Origin: Aselliscus stoliczkanus
Lineage: Eukaryota; Chordata; Mammalia; Chiroptera; Hipposideridae
Direction of reading: 5' to 3'
DNA: 64,000 nucleotides
Assembly (NCBI GenBank): GCA_033961575.1
Contig: CM066731.1
Coordinates: 77,397,501 to 77,461,500 of the forward strand
Shown: piece by piece, positions 55,828 through 64,000 of the stretch
Numbering within the stretch: position 1 is the first letter of the stretch
How the letters are laid out: each line of letters starts with the position of its first letter
Notes under the pieces: generated by a model
Told to the model about the DNA's origin: nothing
Databases searched by the model: none
What the model saw: the letters and a program-made list of their open reading frames with translations, nothing else
Translations under genes and position numbers: made by a program

Positions 55828-56208
55828 ATTAATTTGCTAGGACTACCATAACAAAATACCACTGATTAGGTGACTTAGAAATTTATGTTCCTATAGTTTT
55901 TCAGGCTAGAAGCTCAGGATCAAGGGGTCAGGAGGGTTGATTTCTTCTGAGAGTCTTTCACCTGGCTTAGAGATGGCTGTCTTCTCCTTGTGTCTTCACA
56001 TGGTGTTCCCTCTGTGCCCATCTGTGTCCTAATATTCTATTTTTGGAAGGCCACCAATCATATCAGATATGGGCCCACTCATATGACCTCATTTTACCTT
56101 AATTACCTCTTTAAATGCCCTATCTCTAAATACAGACATCTCTTCAGGTACTAGGGGTTAGGACTTCAGTGTATGAACTGGGGTAAGGTACAATTTGGCC
56201 CATAACTA
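55828..56208 (+). mobile_element. Ancient interspersed repeat (same family as 23045-23463)
   Basis: "ttaatttgctaggactaccataacaaaataccac" ... "tacaatttggcccataac", colinear with the copy at 23045-23463. Confidence 0.65.
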
Positions 56209-56631
56209 TGTATATTAATCATATTTCTGTTTAATTGGCTGTTTGGTGCTCCTTTCACCATGAGAATGCACAGATCCATGGGAACAAGAACACTGTCTTG
56301 CCAAGGTCCAGTGCAGCACCTTGCTTATAGCAGGTCTTCAATAACTTATTTGCTTCAAGCTTGAGCAACTGTCTGAATGAATTAACTAGTAGAATTGACC
56401 TCCAAAACATTTCTAAAAGATACCATTTTAAAAGTGAAAAAGAGTTAATAGTGAGTTTTCACAAACATTCATGTTCAATAATTATATGCTGCAGAATGTG
56501 TCAAAGTCAGGAAAGGGCTATATTAGAGGGAAGTACTAATTAGATAAAGGCCGGTGGAGACCCCAGAGATGGGGGGGGATGTCTGGGAGAGCTGCATAGT
56601 GAAGGATAGAAGTGCTCACTCTGATTAATTC
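56209..56631. other. Intronic sequence with an L2/MIR-like trace
   Basis: "gggaacaagaacactgtcttgcc" ... "cagcaccttgcttatagcaggtcttcaataac" at about 56265-56355 resembles an L2/MIR end. No gene. Confidence 0.45.
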
Positions 56632-56790
56632 TTTTTTTTTTTTTTTTAAATATAATTTAGTTTTATTTCTTTTTTTTTTTTTTTTAGTTTTGCCCTATAG
56701 TTTATTAATATTGCAATTGTATTTCCACTTATCTGAATTTTCTGTTCACATTCTTTTTTTTTTTTTTTAAATTTTATTTTATTTTTAATT

Positions 56791-56936
56791 AGTTTCAGGT
56801 GTACAACACAGTGCAATAGTTATACATTTTACCCCTCAAAGTGACAACCCCCCCACCCCCAATAGTTTCAGGTGTACAACACAGTGCAATAGTTATACAT
56901 TTTACCCCTCAAAGTGACAAACCCCCCACCCCCAAT
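56791..56936. repeat. 73-bp tandem duplication in the L1 3' UTR
   Basis: agtttcaggtgtacaacaca starts at 56791 and again at 56864. The two copies are almost identical. Confidence 0.95.
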
Positions 56937-57348
56937 ACACCCCCCCACACCCCCCCATATCATATATATCTATTACTCTTCCTCTGACTCTCTTCCACAG
57001 TATAATCCACATCCCGTGACTATCTATATATATTCAATTACAGTAGGTATACCACCTCCACTTTAGTAATACAGTGCAGTGATCAAACCTCTACTCCATC
57101 CATCCATGAAATGGTCTCCCTAACAAGACTTATGATCATCTGACATTCCACAGAATATTTACAACATTATTAATTATATTCCCCAAACTGTTTTTCCTAT
57201 CCCAGTAGCAATATTGTAGTTGCCTATTTTTGCTGTCTAATCCCTTCCCCTTCTCTCTCATTCCCATTCCTCTCCAAATTAGCAACCCTGATTTTTCCTC
57301 TGTATCTATGAGACAGTTTCTGTTTACTTTGCTCATTCATACAGTTTT

Positions 57349-57822
57349 TCATATTCCACATATAAGTGAGATCATATGGTATTTGTCCTTCTCTGACTGA
57401 CTTATTTCACTCAACATTATAGTCTCTAGGTCCATCCATATCATTGCAAATGGCACGATTTCATTCTTCTTTATAGCGGAGTAATACTCCATTGTATAAA
57501 TATACCACAGTTTCTTAATCCAGTTATCTACTGACGGGCATTTTGGTTGTTTCCAAGTCTTAGCTATTGTAAATTGTGCTGCTATGAACATCGGGGTGCA
57601 TAACTTTTTTTGAATAAGTGTCTTGGTTTTTTCAGGATAAATACCTAGGAGTGGAATTGCTGGGTCAAAAGGTAGCTCTATTTCCAGTTCTTTGAGATAC
57701 CTCCATACTGACTTCCATAGTGGCTGCACCAATCTGCAGTCCCACCAACAGTGCAGCAGGGTCCCCTTTTCCCCACAGCCCCGCCAGCACTTGTTGTTTG
57801 TTGATTTGTTGATGATAGCCAT
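57349..57822 (-). pseudogene. LINE-1 ORF2 C-terminal fragment
   Basis: A 157-codon minus-strand frame encodes the L1 ORF2p C terminus: [20 protein letters not shown] (the Cys-rich motif), then [68 protein letters not shown] and the end MISLICGI. The Cys-rich domain is complete. The reverse transcriptase and endonuclease regions are absent because the copy is truncated at its 5' side, so it cannot function. The frame is open to the natural stop, so the copy is fairly young. Confidence 0.93.
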
Positions 57823-57847
57823 TCTGACTGGAGTGAGGTGGTATCAG

Positions 57848-58284
57848 ATGGTTTTAGGCTACAGTCCTGCGATTAACAGAGCTGCTCCCTAAATACTGCC
57901 CTTTTTCAGATAAGCCATTTTTATCTAGCCACTATCTGCACATCAAATAAACATGATAACTTTGTGACCTTCATCCTCTGCTTCAATTAAGTTGTCATCA
58001 ATGTCTCTGTGCTTTAGCTAAGATAATGTTGATGAGAAAATCCTGTTTGCAAGGGCAAAAAACTACATAGCCATGAGACCAAGACTGTCACAACAAGCCA
58101 TCTAGAGGAGAACAGATTTCAAATTTCAGAAGACAGAAATATAATGAGGCATTCTATTTTATGGAAAACTGAGAAATGCAATTGCCTGAGCTTCAAGATA
58201 TCAAGCAAAGCTTATCCAACTACTTATCCCTTGGGTGTCTTTAACATTCTCAGGTCTGAGTGCTAAAAAAGGAAGCACTTAATT
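57848..58284. other. Intronic sequence, nothing identified
   Basis: No gene or recognisable element. Confidence 0.4.
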
Positions 58285-58562
58285 TCTTTTTTTTTTAGTT
58301 AAAGTTTATTGGGGTGACAATGGTTAGTAAAGTTACATAGCATTCAGGTGTACAATTCTGTAATACATCATCTATATATCACATTGTGAGTTCACCGCCC
58401 AGAGTCAGTTCTTCCATCACCATATATTTGATCCCTTTTAATCTCAAAGTTACATAGCATTCAGGTGTACAATTCTGTAATACATCATCTATATATCACA
58501 TTGTGAGTTCACCACCCAGAGTCAGTTCTTCCATCACCATATATTTGATCCCTTTTAATCTC
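58285..58562 (-). mobile_element. LINE-1 3' UTR, antisense, with 117-bp tandem duplication
   Basis: A T-run is followed by bat-type L1 3' UTR ("aaagtttattggggtgacaatggttagtaaagttac"). The segment starting aaagttacatagcattcagg occurs at 58329-58445 and 58446-58562, identical except for one visible base (accGccc versus accAccc). Confidence 0.93.
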
Positions 58563-60951
58563 AGATATGACTACTCTCCCCTCTTACCTTAACTTACACT
58601 TTCTTCTTCACCACACACTCAAAAGAACAGAGAAAGCTAGAGTTTTGTGATTACATTAGAATAATCTAATAGTCCAATCTGCTATCACTGCTTTTGCTCT
58701 TTCATATTTTCTAAATTAACGATTTTCTCCTATAGTTCACTTTGCCTCCATTTAATTCAGGGGGCTGTTGAAGTGTCTAGTCTGGGCTGGTTTTATACTC
58801 AGACCTGAGAATGGAGGCCTTATTCTGCGGGAGCTCACAGGCACTATTGGGAGGGGTGGTATTGGGACATTTATAATGTATTAGAACACATGCTCAGGAT
58901 GCTGGGGTAGCTTAGAGGAGAGGCACCAGGATGGGTGAGAAAAGGAAAGCTTCCTAGGGGCAGGAACAACACAGCTTGTTTTTCAATAATGAATAGAATT
59001 TGGCCAAGCAAGGAAGAACAGAAAGGATGCTCCAATTAGGGGAGAGAAATAAGAAGAGATCTAGAAGTGTCAGACTTACAGGGGCTTAAGATGCCCAGGT
59101 CACAGAGGGAAAGGAGGACAGACCAAAGACTCCACAACATTTTTGTCAGGGAGCCTGAGTTTGAACTGTATCATGAAGGTGATAGAGCATTCTCTGTCTC
59201 TGGAGTTGAGCTTCATTTTTATCATATGGATGTTTGAGCTGGACATTCAAGTCTACACTAGGGAAACAACACCTTCACCATACACACAAACATGTCTTAT
59301 TTCCTGCCTGACCCTAGAGAATGGCAAACCCAGCTGTTTTCTTCTCCTATGCTGACCAAGGGTTTTGAGGATCCAGGTTACCTTGACATGTGAGCCTGGC
59401 TTTAATGACTAGGAAAGGTTTACCTGTGATTTATAGCCCATGCTCCAGGGAGGGCACTGTTGCTGACAGTTGGCAGAGGAATTCAGCTGGTCTGATGCTC
59501 AATCAATCAACAAGCATTTGGAGAGGGCATAATGTGCCCTGTTGATGCTGGGAGTGGGACATCAAAGCATGACTCAGACTCCAGTCCCTGGAACTTCTAA
59601 TCTCATTGGGGAGATAAGACTTACGCATATGAATCTTTAATTAATAGTTCAAGGCAGTAAATAATATGAACTAAATGAGCAGATCAAACAGCAGATGTTA
59701 TAAGAATTTGGAAGGAGGAATAACTATATGCTGGCCTTGTCAAGGAAAGTCGGCTTCACTCATTTCCTGATCTGTTAACTTATCCATTTAATCATTCAGC
59801 ATTTTTTATATGCCCTTTACTGTGCTAGATGACTATGCTAGAAACTAAAATAGATATATGCTTCCTGTCCCTATAGTTTAGGAGAGGGAGCACTAGGACC
59901 AAACTGGGGCATTGGAGAGGAATTTGGATAGTGGGAGAACTGGGAAGATAACATAAGGAGTGGAAGTGACAATTAAGTACTTTCCCTTAGAGAACAATGA
60001 AAACACTAGCCTCACTAGAGTAGGGAATTTGTGTAGAAATATCAGGAAATAAGATTGAGAGTACAGGTGGAGACTTGATTGCAGAAGGCACAGACTGTAA
60101 AGATAAGCAGTATGAGTTTCACTCTCAGGGCTCCATGACTCACTGGAGAGATATTTACTGTGAGGTTATTTACAATAACTTTGCTCTTCAGGTACTTCAA
60201 TCTAACAAAGTGTCCTGTATCAGAAAGAGGTTAGAGGCAGGGAAAAGAGGGAGGCCATTGCAAAAATTCCCAGCTGCCATGATAAGGTATAGAATAAATG
60301 TTGGAGAGGGAATGTAAGAAATTTATGAATTCAATCTAATGTACGAGTAGGTGGAGAAGGGTTAATAGAATTTGATAATTGATGGACAAATGGTATCCAA
60401 GAAAAACAGAACTCAAGATCTATAGTAAATTATAGTGTAATGGTACCAACAATTCTGATCTGCTCTTTTATGACTTGACATTTTAAGACTGCCTTATTCA
60501 ATTATTTATATAACCCCACTTTGATCTCTCAAAAATTGAACCTACCTTTGAACTATAAAGTAAATCTGTAGGTAAGGCAGGATATAGAGAAACAGATGAA
60601 TTGGGTTTTCTGGGAGAGATAAGCCTTGAAACTTCCAAGTCAAACCAAGCAATTTTCTCTCTATATTACAGATGAGGAAGCAGGTATAGAGAGATTAAGA
60701 AATTTGTCTAAATTGCTAAAAATTATAAATGGCAGGGTCTTGAGCAAGAAGTAAAGGGTGAATAAAGATGTCAAGGAAATTTGTTTCAAGTGATTTACAA
60801 GGTTCGAAGTGGACTCTTTAGGGACTCTGCTCTGGCCTAGGCTGGAGCTTTGAGTATCCATGTATGGTGTAACAACTGATGCTTAGAGGTCCTGGGACAG
60901 CCACTTGGTTCTAAAGTTTCTGTCTTCAAATCATAAATGGATACACCGAGG
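58563..60951. other. Intronic sequence, nothing firmly identified
   Basis: Possible MIR traces near 59760-59880. Short open frames (59143-59355, 60075-60317, 60661-60861) show no recognised similarity. Confidence 0.4.
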
Positions 60952-61431
60952 ATGGGCCGAGTGGCTCAGTTGGTTAAGAGTTGGCTTAGAGCGTGTGCTC
61001 AGAGTAACAGGGCCGCCGGTTTGATTCCCACATGGGCCAGTGAACGCTGTGCCCTAGTTGAGCTGTTGCTGAGATGCCAACAGGTGGCAGGATGGCTCAG
61101 CTGGTGTAACAACCAGATTGCTTGTTTGATCTTGCTATGCCCAACTGCAACTAAGGATTGAACTCAGCACCTTGAGTTGAGCTGCCTCCCAGATGGCTCA
61201 GTGGATAGGGCGTGCACTCTTAACAACAAGGCAGCTGGGGTTTGACTCCCACCTGGGATGGTGGCTATGCTCACCTGCAACTAAGGCTGAACTCAGCATC
61301 TTGAGTGCTGAGAGGCCACAAGCTGCCAATGGGAAGCCAGATGGTGCTTTGCACTCTCCACAATGAAGATGGAAGAACAACAACTTGGCTGCTCCCCTCC
61401 CCCAATTCCTCAATAAAATCTTAAAAAAAAA

Positions 61432-61470
<39 letters not shown>

Positions 61471-61471
61471 A
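60952..61471 (+). mobile_element. Trimeric tRNA-derived SINE with (AAAT)n tail
   Basis: Three successive tRNA-like modules are visible. First: TGGCTCAGTTGGTTAAGAG (60963) with a GGTTTGATTCCC B box. Second: ATGGCTCAGCTGGTGTAAC (61091) with TGTTTGATCTTG. Third: ATGGCTCAGTGGATAGGGCG (61193) with GGTTTGACTCCCACC. Then come "gaactcagcatcttgagtgctgagaggcc" and "gctcccctcccccaattcctcaataaaatcttaaa". The end matches the tail of the composite SINE at 34706-35167. The A-tail has expanded to AAAT repeats (61425-61471). Confidence 0.88.
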
Positions 61472-61596
61472 TAGAGAAACCGAAATCAGACGAAGGTTGA
61501 AATGCAAAGATGTGTTAGGAATTTGACTGAGATTGAGAGAGATAAGGGATGGGGGTGGGGCAAGGCTCCGCAATGTTCAGTTTATTCCCTTAACCC

Positions 61597-61863
61597 AGTG
61601 GTTTTCAACCAAGGGAAATTTTCCATTCCCACCCACCTCAACCTTCCATTGCCCCACCCTACTTCCCACTCGGGATATTCAGTAATGTCTGGTGACATTT
61701 TTGTTGCTGGGGAGGAGAACCTGTTACTAGCATAGTTTCTAGTGAGCAAAAGGTTCTGCTAAGCATTCTGCCCAAGAGGTGTACTGCACAACATCCTATA
61801 AATGACAAAGAATTATCTTGTCCAAAATATTCAGAAACTCTGAAAAACAATGAGAAACTCTGC
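61597..61863 (+). mobile_element. MER5-like hAT (Charlie) DNA element
   Basis: It begins cagtggttttcaacc, continues "cagtaatgtctggtgacatttttg" ... "ctgctaagcattctgccca" ... "acaaagaattatcttgtccaaaat", and ends "aatgagaaactctg". The ends form the short imperfect inverted repeat of this family. Confidence 0.85.
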
Positions 61864-62036
61864 TTTAAGAGAAAACGTTACTGTTTTAAGAAAGTTTAGG
61901 GCTTCAGAATATTAGTGAGTCTCATTTACTCTGAGTCTCAGTTTCATCAAAGTGAACTATAAGTTGCTGTGACAGTCTCATTACAAAAAGTATAACAATA
62001 ACAAATGCTCAATAATATTTAAAATATAAATAAAGG

Positions 62037-62991
62037 GGTCCTTCTGGTAAGATGGCAGAATGGACAGATTCTGTGACAGCTGCCTCCCAGGATCACACCA
62101 AAGTTACAAATAATTTATACAATATTCAAGCCCAGAACAGAACCTCTAAATGAAGAACTTAAAGAGGAGGCCATGTTGAGTCTGGTAGGAGGAGTGGAGG
62201 TGAGAGAGGGTGAACCCCATGAAGGACACCTCAGTGGTGGGGAGTCTTCTCTGGTTGGGGGATAGACCCTCTGGCCCCACACTGAGCTCACCAGCCCAGA
62301 GTTACTTTGCCAGGAAGAGGAATTCCATGATAGCTGGCAGTAGAAATTAGTGAGGACTCTCTTTGCTCAGCTTGGTGAGGCTGAGGGCAGCTAGGGATCC
62401 AGTGGAGCCAGTGCACAGACTCACTTGCTGGTGAGCACTCACGTGATTCCTGGTAGAGGGAGTAGCTGTGTGAGTGGGGCCCAGGAGCCTGCAGGGATGG
62501 ACTGAACTGAGCGACTCTGGCACGGAGAGCTGGAGGTTTGGGGACCATTGTTCTCCTGGTGTGGAGCTTGCACATAAGTAGTGTACAGGAGAGCGCCATT
62601 TTTTCACAGAGGGTCAGGTCAGGGACTGCATCGGTCTGGTGAAATTGGTGCAGGAGTGCGTGTATGTGCGTGCATGCAGCCTTGGATCTCCACCCTCCGC
62701 CCTGCTTGTGCTGCGTTGCCAGGGAAATGCCTGGTGGGTATGCTATGGCTCCAACAGGCTGTTCACTGATGCGGGAGTGTGTGCTGCCTTGGGTCCCCAC
62801 TGTCTGCGCTGCACAGGCAGAGTTGTCAGGCTGGTTGGCCTGATCTGTAAGCAGCTGATTGGGACAGGCTGAGACTGGGAGGTTTCCTGGTTGGGAGTGT
62901 TGGGCTATGAGCTGTGCGCCTGTGTGATCCAGCCGCGACTTTCCTGGTGATCTATCTAATACATCAATGCAACCCCAGAGTGACAGCCAGA
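62037..62991 (+). promoter_or_regulatory. LINE-1 5' UTR (internal promoter region)
   Basis: About 955 bp from "ggggtccttctggtaagatggcagaatgg" to the ORF1 start. An AAGATGGC motif, the core of a YY1 site, lies at 62049-62056 just inside the 5' end, as in other L1 promoters. The region is more GC-rich than its surroundings. Presence of the 5' end means the element was copied at full length or nearly so. Confidence 0.85.
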
Positions 62992-63864
62992 ATGAGGAAA
63001 CAAAGAAACATGTCCCAAGTAAAAGATCAAAAGAAACCTCTAGAAATGGAACTAAATAAAATAGAGGGATGCAACCTTTCAGAGACAGAGTTTAGAACAC
63101 TGATGATAAGAATGTTTAACAAACTTAGTGAGGACATAAGAAAGGATAGAGAAGTCATGAAAAACAACCAGTCAGAACTAAATAATACAATAACTGAAAT
63201 GAAGAACACACTCGAAGGAATTACCAGCAGATTAGATGAAGCAGAGGATCAGATCAGTGATTTGAAAGACAAAATAGCAGAAATCACCCAGTTGGAAAAA
63301 GAAAAAGACAAAAGAATCAAAAACAATGAAAATAGTTTAAGAGCTCTGTGGGACAACATGAAGCTCAACAATATTGACAACATAGGAATACCAGAAGGAG
63401 AAGAGAAGAAGCAAAGGGTCAAGAATGTATTTGAAAAAATAATGACTGAAAATTTCCCTACCCTGGTGAACGAAATCAACATACAAGCCCAGAAAGTGCA
63501 GAGGGTTCAAAACAAGCTGAACCCAAAAAGGTTCACACTAAGATACATCATAGTTAAAATGGCTAAGGTTAAAGACAGAGACAGAATCCTAAAAGTAGCA
63601 AGAGAAAGACAGCAGGTCACATACAGAGGAACTCCTATTAGACTAACAGCTGACTTGTCTTCAGAAAGTCTGCAGGCCAGAAGGGAGTGGCAGGAGATAT
63701 TCAAAGTGACACAAAATAAAGGCCTACAACCGAGATTGCTCTACCCAGCACAGCTATCACTTAAAATTGAAGGAGAAATAAAGAGCTTCTCAGAAAAGAA
63801 TAAACTTAAGGAATTCATTACCACCAAGCCAGCATTGCAGGAAATGTTAAAGGGGCTTTTTTAA
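62992..63864 (+). CDS. LINE-1 ORF1 protein, intact
   Basis: An uninterrupted frame of 290 codons from ATG 62992 (MRKQRNMSQ) to TAA at 63862-63864. An upstream in-frame ATG at 62914 would add 26 residues, but the family start is the later one. ORF1p is the trimeric RNA-binding chaperone of the L1 ribonucleoprotein in the cytoplasm. Residues about 25-130 form a heptad-rich coiled coil (MKNTLEGITSRLDEAEDQIS). The RRM core follows (NIDNIGIPEGEEKKQRVKN, about 135-155). The C-terminal domain shows RNKLNPKRFTLRYIIVK-like text, ADLSSESLQARREWQEIF and LKEFITTKPALQEMLKGLF. Length is slightly below the ~340 of human ORF1p. No stop or frameshift is present, so this copy is young. Confidence 0.95.
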   Translation: MRKQRNMSQVKDQKKPLEMELNKIEGCNLSETEFRTLMIRMFNKLSEDIRKDREVMKNNQSELNNTITEMKNTLEGITSRLDEAEDQISDLKDKIAEITQLEKEKDKRIKNNENSLRALWDNMKLNNIDNIGIPEGEEKKQRVKNVFEKIMTENFPTLVNEINIQAQKVQRVQNKLNPKRFTLRYIIVKMAKVKDRDRILKVARERQQVTYRGTPIRLTADLSSESLQARREWQEIFKVTQNKGLQPRLLYPAQLSLKIEGEIKSFSEKNKLKEFITTKPALQEMLKGLF

Positions 63865-63921
63865 ACAGAAGAAAGGGGAAAAACAAGCTAACCTAGAAAG
63901 ACCAGGAACACAAATAACAAA

Positions 63922-64000
63922 ATGGCAATACATATGCACCTATCAATAATCATTTTAAATGTGAGTGGGCTAAATGCTCCAATCAAAAGACAGAGAGTGG
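63922..64000 (+). CDS. LINE-1 ORF2 start, cut by window end
   Basis: 57 bases after the ORF1 stop, a frame opens at ATG 63922 and reads MAIHMHLSIIILNVSGLNAP then IKRQRV to the last base. This is the N terminus of the apurinic/apyrimidinic-type endonuclease of ORF2p; the LNVSGLN segment carries the first catalytic Asn. ORF2p makes the target nick and reverse-transcribes the L1 RNA. The frame is open through the 26 codons visible; whether the rest is intact lies outside the window. Confidence 0.9.
   Translation, partial: MAIHMHLSIIILNVSGLNAPIKRQRV

Larger units (their letters stand above)
56632..57847 (-). mobile_element. 5'-truncated LINE-1, antisense, with serial A-tails
   Basis: On the minus strand the C-terminal part of L1 ORF2 is followed by a 3' UTR with a 73-bp tandem repeat and an A-tail (56754-56768). 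Beyond it lie a 68-bp unique block (56686-56753), a second A-tail (56670-56685), a ~20-bp block, and a third A-tail (56632-56647). Both blocks contain AATAAA. The 5' end is truncated within ORF2 near 57847. Confidence 0.9.

Overview
This is a piece of a mammalian nuclear genome, most likely from a bat. The tRNA-headed SINEs open with GGGGCCGGCC and occur in at least two families. The young LINE-1 3' ends ("tttcaggtgtacaa", "attggggtgacaatgg") look chiropteran, and the SINEs suggest a horseshoe or leaf-nosed bat lineage. The species call is an inference; the mammalian call is secure. There is no operon structure, CRISPR array or prokaryotic gene.

Only two pieces of a functional gene are visible. 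Two plus-strand exons at 8508-8651 and 42598-42862 join in phase 0 and encode the LamG1/LamG2 junction of a contactin-associated protein (Caspr family), best matched to CNTNAP5. The rest of the window is therefore intron: the end of one intron (1-8507), a complete ~34 kb intron (8652-42597) and the start of the next (42863-64000).

The introns are filled by mobile elements. Near the left end, an MRPL45 processed pseudogene (about 505-3577) is split by ~2 kb of retroviral sequence: an antisense LTR, an Env tail, and a plus-strand LTR-like end. From 9.3 to 12.1 kb lies an old antisense L1-like stretch. From 14.7 to 30.3 kb there are MIR, SINE and LTR copies, a local 668-bp-period duplication, an unidentified 173-bp retro-insertion with perfect target duplications, and a ~500-bp terminal-inverted-repeat element. 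A mariner remnant lies at 33.2-33.75 kb, and a 462-bp composite SINE with a GC-rich repetitive centre at 34.7-35.2 kb.

The largest element is an antisense provirus at 48973-55723. It has two LTRs and gag, pro, RT, RNase H, integrase and a gamma-type env, all in broken frames and with several catalytic residues replaced. Next comes an antisense L1 3' end (56632-57847) with three successive A-tails, suggesting serial 3' transduction, and another L1 3' end with a 117-bp tandem duplication (58285-58562). A three-unit tRNA-derived SINE (60952-61471) and a MER5-like hAT element follow. The window ends in the 5' half of a sense L1 with a complete 5' UTR, an intact ORF1 and the first codons of ORF2.

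No self-contained new biological system is evident. The most original observations are the composite SINE and its shared 3' tail with the trimeric SINE, the serial 3' transduction, the LTR-length asymmetry of the provirus, and the SINE beside a CNTNAP splice donor.
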